From positions 1 to 64,000 of the forward strand of contig JBBPZZ010000013.1 of NCBI GenBank assembly GCA_038198445.1: a stretch of 64,000 nt of DNA, written 5' to 3'. Below, in pieces: positions 51,772 through 60,864 of the stretch. The DNA comes from JACDDK01 sp038198445 (lineage in GTDB: Bacteria > Actinomycetota > Rubrobacteria > Rubrobacterales > Rubrobacteraceae). Under the pieces are notes generated by a model, which saw only the letters and a program-made list of their open reading frames with translations, ran no database searches and was not told the origin of the DNA. Every line of letters begins with the position of its first letter. Position 1 is the stretch's first letter. The position numbers and the translations under genes are program-made.

Positions 51772-52502
51772 AATTCTACAACGTACCAATCGAAGACCGC
51801 GAGGAGGTGGGAGGCTACACGCTCTTGCGGTACCGCTGGCGGGAGCTTCCAGTCGAGGCGGGCCAGTTCGTAATGGCGCGAGCCGTCGGCCAACCTTACT
51901 CCTTCGACCCGTTCCTGGCCCGACCGCTCTCCTTCTACGACTACGATGGCGAAGTTGCGAGCCTGCTCTTCGAGGTCCGGGGCAACGGCACGGCCCTGCT
52001 CGACAATGCCACGGAGAGCATAGAGGTCAGCGCTCCGCTTGGCCGGGGGTTCAGGATCGACGCTTCCGGCGGGCGCGCTGCCCTGCTGGGCGGCGGCATC
52101 GGCGTCGCCCCGCTCAAGGTCCTCGGCAGGCGACTCGATGAGATCGGTGTAAACCACGACGTATTCCTGGGCTTCGCCGATGCCGCGACAGCCCGTATCT
52201 CCACGGACTTTCCCGGAGCGACCGTATCCACGATAGACGGCTCCGTGGGCGTCCCCGGCACGGTCCTGGACGCAGCCATGGACCTGGAAGGCTACGCGGC
52301 GGTCTACGCCTGTGGGCCGAACCCGATGCTGGCCGCGGTAAAGCGCGCCGCCGGGAGCGGTGTGTGCCAGCTCTCCGTCGAGGAGCGGATGGGGTGTGGC
52401 AACGGTTCCTGCAACGGATGCGTGGTGCCGGTGCGGGAGCGCGGGTACGTCAGGAGCTGCGTCGAGGGACCGGTCTTCGAGGCGGAGGCTCTGGCGTGGT
52501 GA
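51768..52502 (+). CDS. pyrK: Dihydroorotate dehydrogenase electron-transfer subunit
   Basis: 244 residues, GTG start. Ferredoxin-reductase fold: FAD site (DPFLARPLSFYDY), NAD site (ALLGGGIGVAPL) and the C-terminal [2Fe-2S] cysteines in ERMGCGNGSCNGC with a final C in RSC. It lets PyrD (class 1B) pass electrons to NAD. Confidence 0.94.
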   Translation: MKFYNVPIEDREEVGGYTLLRYRWRELPVEAGQFVMARAVGQPYSFDPFLARPLSFYDYDGEVASLLFEVRGNGTALLDNATESIEVSAPLGRGFRIDASGGRAALLGGGIGVAPLKVLGRRLDEIGVNHDVFLGFADAATARISTDFPGATVSTIDGSVGVPGTVLDAAMDLEGYAAVYACGPNPMLAAVKRAAGSGVCQLSVEERMGCGNGSCNGCVVPVRERGYVRSCVEGPVFEAEALAW

Positions 52503-53404
52503 TCCGGACTGGCGTGGAACTTGGTGTCGAGTTGTGCTGCATCCCCCTGAAGACCCCGTTGATGCCTGCCTCCGGGACTCTTTCGAGGGAGGCGCTCGGA
52601 GAAGCAGACGGCGTATATGGGGCCATGCTGCCGAAGACCGCGACCCCAAGGCCCCGCAACGGAAACCCAACTCCCCGCATAGCGGAGACTCCGGCGGGGA
52701 TGGTCAACTCCATCGGCCTGCAGAACCCCGGCATCGACCAGTTCCTCCAAGACCTGGGCGCGTTCGACCGGGGTATGCCGCTCTTCGTCTCCGTGGCAGG
52801 CGATACGGTGGAGGAGTTCCGCGCTCTGTGCGAGCGGCTAGCGGGGGAGGAGCGGGTTGACGCGGTGGAGTTGAACCTGTCCTGTCCCAACGTGGAGCAT
52901 GGCGGGCTCACATTCTGCGCCGGTCCCGCGAGCGTGGCCGAGGTTGTCTCCGCCTGCCGCGCCGCGCTGCCGGATAAACCGCTCCTCGTCAAGCTGACGA
53001 ATGAGGGCGTAGTCGGCAACTCGCGCGCGGCGGAAGAGGCCGGGGCCGACGCGCTGACGATTATCAACACCATCCCGGCTCTTACGGTGGACCCTCATGG
53101 ACGGAGGGTTCTCGTGCGCGGCGGTCTCTCCGGGCCGGCTATAAAGCCTGTCGCGCTGCGGGCCGTCTACGAGGTCTGCGGAACGGTAGATATACCGGTC
53201 ATCGGGTGCGGTGGCATTACCCGCGGCACGGATGTCGCGGAGTTTATGTTGGCGGGGGCGACGGCGGTGCAGGTTGGGTCGGCCAGCTTCGTCAGGGAGC
53301 CGCGAGAGATCCTGGACGAGTTCGTCGAATATCTGAAAGACGCGAACCTCGGCGCCGTGGATCTAATCGGCGGTTTGCGTGACTTCTCCCGAAGTGACAG
53401 GTAA
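52499..53404 (+). CDS. pyrD: Dihydroorotate dehydrogenase, class 1B
   Basis: 301 residues from the GTG at 52499, overlapping the pyrK stop; GTG at 52496 is an equal choice. FMN TIM-barrel with MPASGT, NSIGLQNPG, the catalytic cysteine in LNLSCPNVEHGG, and IGCGGITRGTDVAEFMLAGATAVQVG (GCGGI, GATAVQVG). The cysteine base and the pyrK partner define class 1B. pyrF and pyrE are not adjacent. Confidence 0.96.
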   Translation: MIRTGVELGVELCCIPLKTPLMPASGTLSREALGEADGVYGAMLPKTATPRPRNGNPTPRIAETPAGMVNSIGLQNPGIDQFLQDLGAFDRGMPLFVSVAGDTVEEFRALCERLAGEERVDAVELNLSCPNVEHGGLTFCAGPASVAEVVSACRAALPDKPLLVKLTNEGVVGNSRAAEEAGADALTIINTIPALTVDPHGRRVLVRGGLSGPAIKPVALRAVYEVCGTVDIPVIGCGGITRGTDVAEFMLAGATAVQVGSASFVREPREILDEFVEYLKDANLGAVDLIGGLRDFSRSDR

Positions 53405-53422
53405 GTAAGGCCAGTGTATACT
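53394..53422 (+). promoter_or_regulatory. Promoter for mihF-gmk-rpoZ
   Basis: GTGACA (53394-53399) and TATACT (53417-53422) are 17 bases apart, overlapping the end of pyrD. The predicted start near 53429 is only a few bases before the mihF ATG at 53432, so the mRNA may be leaderless. Confidence 0.6.
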
Positions 53423-53431
53423 GTTACTCCG

Positions 53432-53755
53432 ATGTTGAGGAGGGCTCCAGAGAGGACATCGCAAGAGCGCCGCAGCGCGCTCGAAGAGGCCAACAGGGTG
53501 CGTTTCGCCCGGGCCTCTACCAAGCGTGACCTAAAGAGCGGAGAACTGGACATCTACGACCTCCTCATGGATCCATCCGAGGAGCTTCGGGGAGCGAAGG
53601 TCGAAGAGATGCTTCTCGCGGTTCGAGGGATGGGTCGCATAAAGGTGACGAGAATCCTGAGGCAATCAGGGATAAGTCGTTCCAAGACCCTCGTCGGACT
53701 CACCCACGGTCAGCGGGACCGTTTGATCGAGGCTCTGGGTTGCGAGGAAGGCTGA
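53432..53755 (+). CDS. mihF: Actinobacterial integration host factor (mIHF)
   Basis: 107 residues from the ATG at 53432; the GTG at 53414 overlaps the -10 box and is unlikely. The core has the H2TH-like region with LLAVRGMGRIKVTRILRQSGI and LVGLTHGQRDRLIEAL. mIHF bends DNA and is found only in actinomycetes, next to gmk as here. A GAGGAGG sits just inside the gene, not before it, agreeing with leaderless translation. Confidence 0.9.
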   Translation: MLRRAPERTSQERRSALEEANRVRFARASTKRDLKSGELDIYDLLMDPSEELRGAKVEEMLLAVRGMGRIKVTRILRQSGISRSKTLVGLTHGQRDRLIEALGCEEG

Positions 53756-54318
53756 TCGTTGTCTCCGGGCCTTCGGGGGCCGGGAAGTCTACCCTGATCC
53801 GAACCGCTCTCGATGAAGTTCCGGAGCTTGCCTATTCCGTATCGGCCACGACGCGCAAGCCGCGTCCGGGCGAGGTCAACGGCCGGGACTACATCTTTCT
53901 CTCACGCGAGGAGTTCGAGCGTTGGGTTGAGGAGGGCAACTTCCTTGAATGGGCCGAATACTCGGGTAACCTCTATGGGACCCCGGAGTATCGGGCCGAG
54001 GAGTTCCTCGACGCGGGGCTCTCCGTAATCCTGGAGATAGAGCTTCAGGGCGCGAGAAAAGTCCGCCAGAAGCACCCGGACGCGGTAATGGTCTTCGTCC
54101 GCGCGCCATCGTTGGAGGAGACGCGGAAGAGGCTCGAAGGTCGCGAGACCGAGACTTCAGAGGCGGTGGAGAGTAGGATGACAACGGCGGTCAAAGAAGT
54201 CGCGGCTCGCAAGGAGTTCGACTACGAGATAGTAAATGGAGACCGGGAGCAGGCCCGGAGAGATATGATAGAGACGATGCGTAAGATCACAGGAGGCGAA
54301 GATGCTGAACGAGCTTAA
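53740..54318 (+). CDS. gmk: Guanylate kinase
   Basis: 192 residues, TTG start overlapping mihF by 16 bases. P-loop GPSGAGKS (10-17), TTRKPRPGEVNGRDYIFLS (TTRKPRPGE), EYSGNLYGTP and IELQGARKVRQ. Phosphorylates GMP to GDP. The gmk-rpoZ pair is widespread. Confidence 0.96.
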   Translation: MRGRLIVVSGPSGAGKSTLIRTALDEVPELAYSVSATTRKPRPGEVNGRDYIFLSREEFERWVEEGNFLEWAEYSGNLYGTPEYRAEEFLDAGLSVILEIELQGARKVRQKHPDAVMVFVRAPSLEETRKRLEGRETETSEAVESRMTTAVKEVAARKEFDYEIVNGDREQARRDMIETMRKITGGEDAERA

Positions 54319-54673
54319 GATAGACGAGCTTCTAACTAAGGTCGATTCCCGGTACGGGCTTGTGCTCGCGGGCGCCAGGAGGGCGCGCCAGATCAACGAT
54401 TACACTGCGACGCTGGGCCTGAATGACTCCCTGGGTATCCCAGGCCCGCAGGTTCACACCCGTTCCCAGCACCCCTTGAGCATCGCCATCGAGGAGCTTC
54501 GCACCGGCAAGCTGGAGGTCAGTTTCAAGCAGCCGGAAGAAGAAATAGTGGAGGAAGCCGGAGCCGCCGACGGCGCGGACTTCGTGGACCCGCTGAGCGG
54601 GACGAACTCTCCAGAGGACGCCGTCGTGGACAGTGGCGCTCCCGTCGATGAAGGGGATCAAGGCGCTGCCTAA
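54302..54673 (+). CDS. rpoZ: RNA polymerase omega subunit
   Basis: 123 residues, overlapping gmk by 17 bases. Omega core: LLTKVDSRYGLVLAGARRARQIND and the later PLSIAIEELRTGKLEV. The C-terminal 35 residues are acidic and disordered, longer than in E. coli but common in actinomycetes. It helps assemble the beta' subunit. Confidence 0.93.
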   Translation: MLNELKIDELLTKVDSRYGLVLAGARRARQINDYTATLGLNDSLGIPGPQVHTRSQHPLSIAIEELRTGKLEVSFKQPEEEIVEEAGAADGADFVDPLSGTNSPEDAVVDSGAPVDEGDQGAA

Positions 54674-54692
54674 AGTCCGCGGGATCTAACCT

Positions 54693-55793
54693 TTGATCCT
54701 CCTCGTGGTCGGAGCGGCGCCAGGCGCGCTCGCGGCACCTGAGGTTGCCCGAGAACTCTCTGAGGCTGGATGCCATGTCGAGGTCATCCTGGATACGGAA
54801 ACCCGGCGGTTCGTGGGTCCCGCTGCCTTCGCCGGCAACGCGCAGGTCGTCGAGAGACCGGGCGAAGACCTTGAAGCCGTCGTCTTCGCCCCGGCGACGA
54901 CAGCTACTCTGGCCCGGCTGGCGCACAATCTGGGAGAGGAATCAGCCGCCGAAGCCTATTCTGCCCGTGACAGGCCGGTATTTATCGCCCCGGACCTCGA
55001 CGCTGCCACAGCCGCACACCCGGCGGTCGAGGAGAACCTGAGGCTGCTTGGCGAAGACGGGTACAGGATTCTCGCGGGATCCGAGAGAGGCCTGGCCTCG
55101 GCCAGCGAAGTGGTGGCTGAAGTCTTGGGCGGTCTTGGCGGACCATTAAGTGGACTCCGTATCGTGGTGACGGCCGGCGGTACGCGGGAACCAATAGATA
55201 GCGTCCGGTTCGTGGGGAACCGTTCTTCAGGGAAGATGGGCGTCGCCATAGCGCGCGAGGCGAGGCGACGTGGGGCGAAGGTTTCGTTGGTGGTGGCAAA
55301 TATCGAGGTGGTGGAGCCTGGGGTGGAGTGGTTTGCCGTCGAGACTGTAGACGAGATGCGGCGAGGTGTAATCAGCCTCGTGGAGGACGCCGATGTTTTG
55401 GTCATGGCCGCGGCGGTTTCGGACTTCAAGCCGGCATCGCTAGTAGAGAACAAGATCCGTCGCGGCGCAGGGTTGACGGTAGAGTTCGTGGCTACCGATG
55501 ACATTTTGAAGGATGTTCGTGGGCGGAATCCGGGGTTGTTTATGGTAGGATTCGCCGCAACGCACGGCGACCCCGTACCGGATGCCCGTGAGAAGCTCGC
55601 CAGAAAAGGCGTGAACCTCGTGGTTGGGAACGACATCTCGAAAAAGGGCATTGGATTCGGCGCCGAGGAGAACGAGGTCTTCATAGTGGGCGATGGCGGA
55701 GAGCGCTTCTTTCCACGGGCCTCGAAACAAGAAATTGCACGCGCTATTCTGGACGCCCTGGCGACGGAGATGAACGTAGAGAGGCAGGATTAA
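54693..55793 (+). CDS. coaBC: CoaBC-type protein with intact CoaB and degenerate CoaC half
   Basis: 366 residues, TTG start. The C-terminal half is a complete phosphopantothenoylcysteine synthetase: VTAGGTREPIDSVRFVGNRSSGKMG, AAAVSDFKP, NKIRR and ILKDV. The N-terminal flavoprotein half should decarboxylate, but the GSIAAYK loop reads VVGAAPGALAA, the catalytic His is missing, PATANT reads PATTAT, and the APAMN segment reads APDLD. The domain probably has no decarboxylase activity or little; a separate CoaC would then be needed. Position between rpoZ and metK/priA is the standard one. Confidence 0.88.
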   Translation: MILLVVGAAPGALAAPEVARELSEAGCHVEVILDTETRRFVGPAAFAGNAQVVERPGEDLEAVVFAPATTATLARLAHNLGEESAAEAYSARDRPVFIAPDLDAATAAHPAVEENLRLLGEDGYRILAGSERGLASASEVVAEVLGGLGGPLSGLRIVVTAGGTREPIDSVRFVGNRSSGKMGVAIAREARRRGAKVSLVVANIEVVEPGVEWFAVETVDEMRRGVISLVEDADVLVMAAAVSDFKPASLVENKIRRGAGLTVEFVATDDILKDVRGRNPGLFMVGFAATHGDPVPDAREKLARKGVNLVVGNDISKKGIGFGAEENEVFIVGDGGERFFPRASKQEIARAILDALATEMNVERQD

Positions 55794-57032
55794 ATGGCAG
55801 AGAGGACCGTGGGGACCACTACCTGGAACGCGGCTGATGATCAAAAGCTCAGGGCGTCACATCTATTCACCTCGGAGTCCGTCACCGAGGGGCATCCCGA
55901 CAAGATAGCGGATCAGATCTCCGACACCATCCTGGATGCCGCGTTGAGCGCGGATCCCATGAGCCGGGTGGCCTGCGAGACTCTGGTGACCACGGGCCTC
56001 GTGGTGGTGGCCGGCGAGATCACGACCTCGACCTACGTGGACATCCCGACTCTCGTGCGCGAGAAGGTCTCCAGCATCGGTTACACGCGGGCTAAATTCG
56101 GCTTCGATGCGGAGACCTGCGGGGTTATAGTTTCGATTGATCCCCAGTCGGCGGACATCGCGCAGGGCGTCGATAAGGCTTTAGAGGTGCGCGACGCCGA
56201 GGAGAACATAGACGAGGTCGGAGCCGGAGATCAGGGCATGATGTTCGGCTACGCCTGCGAGGAGACAGAGGAGCTAATGCCGCTTCCAATAACCCTCGCC
56301 CACGCGCTGACCCGCCGCCTCGCCGAAGTCCGCAAGAACGGCGACCTGGACTATCTGCGTCCCGACGGCAAGAGTCAGGTTACCGTTCGGTACGAGGGAG
56401 ATAGGCCGGTTGGGATCGAAAAGGTGCTCATCTCCGCCCAGCACCGCGACGGGACGGAAAACCAGATCCGGGACGACCTTATCGAGACAGTCATCCGCCC
56501 AGTGATGTCCGGGGATCTCTTCGACGAGAGCGCGGCGGATATACTGGTGAACCCGACCGGGCGCTTCGTTACCGGCGGTCCGCAGGGGGATACCGGTCTG
56601 ACGGGGCGGAAGATCATCGTGGATACTTACGGAGGGGCCGCGCCGCATGGCGGGGGCGCTTTCTCCGGTAAGGACGCGACCAAAGTGGATCGTTCCGGGT
56701 CTTACGCGGCGCGGTGGGTCGCCAAGAATATTGTTGCCGCGGGACTCGCCAGCCGGTGCATGATTCAGGTTGCCTACGCGATCGGCGTCGCCCACCCAGT
56801 GAGCGTGATGGTCGAGACTTTCGGCACGGCCTCCGTGGACCCGACGACGCTGGGTTCTCTGGTGCAGGAGCACTTCGACCTGCGTCCGGGCGCTATTATC
56901 CGGGACCTGAATCTGCGCTCACCAATCTTTGCCCAAACCGCCGCCTATGGTCATTTCGGCCGCAGCGAGCCGGGCTTCACCTGGGAGGAGACCTCGCGGG
57001 CCGAAGCCCTTCGTCAAGCCGCCGGTCTCTAG
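55794..57032 (+). CDS. metK: S-adenosylmethionine synthetase
   Basis: 412 residues. Motifs FTSESVTEGHPDKIADQ, GAGDQGMMFGYA, and the glycine loop GGGAFSGKDATKVDRS. It makes SAM from ATP and methionine, here adjacent to priA and fmt as in other actinomycetes. ATG directly after the coaBC stop. Confidence 0.97.
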   Translation: MAERTVGTTTWNAADDQKLRASHLFTSESVTEGHPDKIADQISDTILDAALSADPMSRVACETLVTTGLVVVAGEITTSTYVDIPTLVREKVSSIGYTRAKFGFDAETCGVIVSIDPQSADIAQGVDKALEVRDAEENIDEVGAGDQGMMFGYACEETEELMPLPITLAHALTRRLAEVRKNGDLDYLRPDGKSQVTVRYEGDRPVGIEKVLISAQHRDGTENQIRDDLIETVIRPVMSGDLFDESAADILVNPTGRFVTGGPQGDTGLTGRKIIVDTYGGAAPHGGGAFSGKDATKVDRSGSYAARWVAKNIVAAGLASRCMIQVAYAIGVAHPVSVMVETFGTASVDPTTLGSLVQEHFDLRPGAIIRDLNLRSPIFAQTAAYGHFGRSEPGFTWEETSRAEALRQAAGL

Positions 57033-59288
57033 TTGGTCCAATCCGCGGAGCGGAACATCCGCCACGAACGCGACAGGCCACGCGCGGTGCGGGTCTGCCT
57101 GCTGATCAGCACGCACTCGCTGCCGCCGCTTAGTTATTCGGTGCCCAAGTACCTGACGTATGCGGTCCGCATAGGCTCGATGGTCGTTGCGCCGCTCAAG
57201 GATCATTCGCGGCTGGGTGTGGTTGTCGGGTTCGAGAACGGAGGCAACCGCGAACTCCAGGAGATCCGTGGCGTCCGCGAAGAGGTATCGCTCGACTCGA
57301 ATGTCATCAAGCTCTGCGAATGGGTCTCGGAGATGGCTGCCGTCCCACTGGCTACCGTGGTTCGCGCGGCCTTGCCGCCCGGTTTGAACGTGGTCAGCTA
57401 TAAGATCCTGGATCCCGTTCCAGGTCAGCCCTGGAAGCCGGATACGTTTGTGAGCCGCGCGACCGCCCGGCGTGAGCTTGGCGACGAGGGCCTTATAGCG
57501 GCTGAAGTGGACGGGCGTCTGGAACTTGCCCCGCTGAGTCGAGAGCCGACCAAGACCGAATGGGCGGTAATCGTGGCGAACGCGGACCCGGATTTTGGAC
57601 GGGCGCGCAGGCAACGCGAAGTCTTCGAGGAACTCAAGAAGCGCGGGTCCGCGTGTTCAACTTCCACGTTGCTGACGGAGACGGGCGCCAGCCGGGAGAC
57701 CTTGCGGAACCTCGTCCGCCGCGAGGTCGTAAGGTTGGAGCAACGAGAAGCTCCGGGTGTGATCTTCCGAACTTTGAGCGAGGAGAGGGAGCCTGTTACC
57801 GAAGCGTTATCGGATGAGGTTGATCCTGTTACCCGCGGCGGCGCCTGGCTGTGGAGGATTCCCACAAACGAAAGCGCGGCCGCGGCGGCTGCGGTCGCGC
57901 GGGCTACGCTGAGCCGACAACGCGCAACCATAATACTGGCCCCGGAAAAATCGACCGTCGAGCATCTGGTGAGCTACCTGCGTCGCATCCTCTCGCCGGG
58001 ACATAAGGTAGCCGCGTATCACAGCGGCCTGGGACGCGACAGGATGGCAGTCTACGAGGCCGCCCGTCGAGGAAATCTGGACGTGCTCGTCGGTACGCGA
58101 ACCGCTGCGCTCGTCCCGTTGAAGAGACTCGGAGCAATCTGCGTGGTGGACGAACCGAATGACGCGCACCGGGCGGAGCCTGGATACGAAGGACTCCCGC
58201 TTCACGTCCGGGACGTTGTCCTGAAGCGCGGCGAGGTAGAGGAGGCGGGAGTCCTTTTCCTCTCGCCTTATCCATCTCTGAGGCTTTATGCCGGTAAGGT
58301 CCGGGTGCGCGAGTTACCGGCCCGCCAGCCTCCCCGCTGGCCATCCATTCGCATAGTGGATCTCAGGGGCTCTGGCGCATCCATGAGCGCCACGATACTA
58401 GAGGCCTGTCGCGGTGTCGTCGAGGCGGGGGGGCGAGTGGGAGTGGTTGCCAATCGCATCGGCTACGCGGCGGTCGTCTCTTGTACCCGGTGCGGCTCCG
58501 TCAGCAGGTGTCCGCGCTGTGATCTTCCACTCGTTTTGGTGAACGAAAGGAAGCTCCTCGTATGCGGGCGTTGCTCTTTACGGATGCCGATGAACAGCAA
58601 GTGCGACCAGTGCGGGTCCGAGCGCCTGAGCCCGACGGGTCTTGCCGTCGAGGGCGTTAGGGAGACGCTCTCGCGCGCTCTCGAAGCGCCGGTCGGGTTA
58701 CTCACCGCCGCCACCCGCGAGCGGGAAGACGCGCCGGTGGTTGTGGGAACGGCCCGGTGCATCTTAGACAAAGAATGGGATACCGTGGTGCTCCCAGACA
58801 TAGACGCTCTCCTGTTGGGGAGCGGCATGGGAGCGGTGGAGCGGGCTTTCCGTCTGCTATATGGAGCCGCCGAAGCCGCGCGCGGCAGTTTTTTCATCCA
58901 GACCCGCGTCCCCGAGCATTACGCGTTGAGGGCGGCGCTGCGCGGAGATTATCCAGCGTTCGCGGTGGCGGAGTTACCCCGGCTGCGTGACCTGGGTTAT
59001 CCGCCCTTCGGCCACCTGGCGGACATTACTTTAGAGGGATCGGAAACGGCGCTGCGGCGTGCGGTAGAATCTCGTCTGCGTCCCGCTCTAGGAGCCGATG
59101 TTGAGATGTCGGGCCTGGTTCCGCTTCCCAACCACGGGAGAGCACCTCAGGCGTGGCGCTTATTGCTGCGGGGCCGCGAGCGGGCGGCCGTCGCTCGGGC
59201 GGGTGCCCTTGCCGCAAGGCTGGCGTCCGAAGCGCGAAGTTTGGGCGCGTTGAAGGTGAAAGTTAACATAGATCCCGAGGAGGTATAG
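57033..59288 (+). CDS. priA: PriA-like primosomal protein without helicase ATPase motifs
   Basis: 751 residues, TTG start right after metK. PriA architecture is clear: N-terminal DNA-binding domain, helicase lobes, a zinc module (CTRCGSVSRCPRC, CGRC, CDQCG) and the C-terminal domain. But the Walker A GxTGSGKT is replaced by WRIPTNESAAA and DEEH by DEPND. It thus cannot hydrolyse ATP as a normal PriA. This is the known actinobacterial 'probable primosomal N'' form; it may still mark forks for replisome reload. Confidence 0.88.
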   Translation: MVQSAERNIRHERDRPRAVRVCLLISTHSLPPLSYSVPKYLTYAVRIGSMVVAPLKDHSRLGVVVGFENGGNRELQEIRGVREEVSLDSNVIKLCEWVSEMAAVPLATVVRAALPPGLNVVSYKILDPVPGQPWKPDTFVSRATARRELGDEGLIAAEVDGRLELAPLSREPTKTEWAVIVANADPDFGRARRQREVFEELKKRGSACSTSTLLTETGASRETLRNLVRREVVRLEQREAPGVIFRTLSEEREPVTEALSDEVDPVTRGGAWLWRIPTNESAAAAAAVARATLSRQRATIILAPEKSTVEHLVSYLRRILSPGHKVAAYHSGLGRDRMAVYEAARRGNLDVLVGTRTAALVPLKRLGAICVVDEPNDAHRAEPGYEGLPLHVRDVVLKRGEVEEAGVLFLSPYPSLRLYAGKVRVRELPARQPPRWPSIRIVDLRGSGASMSATILEACRGVVEAGGRVGVVANRIGYAAVVSCTRCGSVSRCPRCDLPLVLVNERKLLVCGRCSLRMPMNSKCDQCGSERLSPTGLAVEGVRETLSRALEAPVGLLTAATREREDAPVVVGTARCILDKEWDTVVLPDIDALLLGSGMGAVERAFRLLYGAAEAARGSFFIQTRVPEHYALRAALRGDYPAFAVAELPRLRDLGYPPFGHLADITLEGSETALRRAVESRLRPALGADVEMSGLVPLPNHGRAPQAWRLLLRGRERAAVARAGALAARLASEARSLGALKVKVNIDPEEV

Positions 59289-59291
59289 AGC

Positions 59292-59786
59292 ATGGCGCTA
59301 GAGGTCAGGACGTTCGGGGACCCGGTGCTGAAGTCGCGGGCCGCTCCGGTCAAGAAGTTTGACGAATCCCTGTCCCGGCTTGCGGAGGATATGCTAGTTA
59401 CCATGCGCGAGTACGAAGGAGTAGGGCTGGCCGCCAACCAGGTAGGCCGTCTCAAGCGCATACTGGTCGCCGCTATCGAAGACAAAGAGTATGTGATCGT
59501 CAACCCCGAGATCGAGTCTAGCTCCGAAGAGACGGCCGTCGAGAACGAGGGATGCCTCTCGATACCCGGTATCCACGTCGAGGTCGAAAGGCCTGTCAGG
59601 ATTACACTCTCCGGCAACGATGTCTCCGGCCGACCCCTTAGTATTGACGCCTCTGGGCTTCGCGCCCGCGTCTTCCAGCACGAGATAGACCATCTCGACG
59701 GAATCCTGATGATGGACCGCACCGACCGTGAATCGCGCAAGAACGCCCTCCGGGAACTGCGCGAACGAATGCTGGCCTCCCAGTAG
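59292..59786 (+). CDS. def: Peptide deformylase
   Basis: 164 residues. Three family motifs: GVGLAANQVG (43-52), EGCLSIPG (metal Cys) and HEIDHLDG (metal His pair). Removes the formyl group from new proteins. Preceded by GAGGAGGTATAG and followed by fmt in the usual pair. Confidence 0.96.
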   Translation: MALEVRTFGDPVLKSRAAPVKKFDESLSRLAEDMLVTMREYEGVGLAANQVGRLKRILVAAIEDKEYVIVNPEIESSSEETAVENEGCLSIPGIHVEVERPVRITLSGNDVSGRPLSIDASGLRARVFQHEIDHLDGILMMDRTDRESRKNALRELRERMLASQ

Positions 59787-59814
59787 AGACCCGAAGCACG
59801 CAAAGACAGACACA

Positions 59815-60735
59815 TTGAAGGTAGCATTCGCCGGCACACCTGGGTTCGCCGCCACTATCCTGAGCGGCCTCGTCTCCTCCGAGCACCAGGTAGGGCTCGT
59901 GATCTCTCAGCCCGACGCGCGGCGCGGGCGTGGACGGAAGACCATTGCTACCGCCGTCGCGGCACTAGCCCGCCAGAGAGACCTGCCTCTACTCCAACCC
60001 GAACGCATCGCGGAAGCAACGGAGGACATCTCCCGTCACGACGCCCTGGTGGTCGCGGCTTACGGTCAGATACTACGCTCCGATACCCTTAACGCCGCCA
60101 CCCACGGCGCCTGGAATGTACACGCCTCACTCCTGCCCGCATACCGCGGAGCAGCGCCCATAGAGCGTGCCATAATGGAGGGAGAAAAGAAAACCGGCGT
60201 AACCATCATCCGAATGGACGAGGGCCTCGATACCGGACCTATAGCTTTGCAACGCGGCCTGGATGTTCCCGGCGACATGACCGGGGGCGAGCTTTACGAA
60301 AAACTCGCCTTCCTCGGAGCTAAAGCTATAGTTGACGGTTTGGCTTTACTTGAAGACGATAGACTAACCCTCACCGAGCAGGACAGTCTTAATGCTACAT
60401 ATGCGGCTAAACTTTCGGGTGAGGATCTGAGGGTGCGGTGGGATCTGGACGCTGAGCGTATATACAACATGGTAAGGGCGTTGGCCCCGAGTCCGGGGGC
60501 GCGTGCATTCCACCCGGAGGTCGAGGGTCCGATCAAAATATTCCGCTCGGAAATCGCCAAACCAGGTGGCAAGTATCTGGTTGCGGGCGAGATTTATGCT
60601 GCAAACGGTCAAATTTTGGTTGGATGCGGTACAGGAACATTAGAAGTGAAGGAACTCCAGATGCCGGGCGCGAAACGTGTCGGGGCCAATGATTTTCTAC
60701 GAGGCAATACTCTAGCTGGCGCATTTATCAGCTAA
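59815..60735 (+). CDS. fmt: Methionyl-tRNA formyltransferase
   Basis: 306 residues from the TTG at 59815 (LKVAFAGTPGFAATIL); an upstream ATG lies inside def and adds unrelated residues. Catalytic region VAAYGQIL, NVHASLLPAYRGAAPI and DEGLDTGPI are present, then the OB-fold tRNA-binding domain. Formylates initiator Met-tRNA. Confidence 0.95.
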   Translation: MKVAFAGTPGFAATILSGLVSSEHQVGLVISQPDARRGRGRKTIATAVAALARQRDLPLLQPERIAEATEDISRHDALVVAAYGQILRSDTLNAATHGAWNVHASLLPAYRGAAPIERAIMEGEKKTGVTIIRMDEGLDTGPIALQRGLDVPGDMTGGELYEKLAFLGAKAIVDGLALLEDDRLTLTEQDSLNATYAAKLSGEDLRVRWDLDAERIYNMVRALAPSPGARAFHPEVEGPIKIFRSEIAKPGGKYLVAGEIYAANGQILVGCGTGTLEVKELQMPGAKRVGANDFLRGNTLAGAFIS

Positions 60736-60808
60736 GGACACCTAATGGTTTCGCCTCCTAATGCACTACAGAGTGTGTGTTCACAGAGCCCATAGCGCAG
60801 GATGCAGG

Positions 60809-60814
60809 TATAAT
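60809..60814 (+). promoter_or_regulatory. Possible -10 element before the acyltransferase/pil genes
   Basis: TATAAT lies 50 bases upstream of the next gene in a 129-base gap, but no good -35 is seen at 16-18 bases. Weak support only. Confidence 0.3.
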
Positions 60815-60864
60815 CGCAAGATGCCAGGAACGATGTTACACTGCCGCAAACGTGTCCTCCAGGC

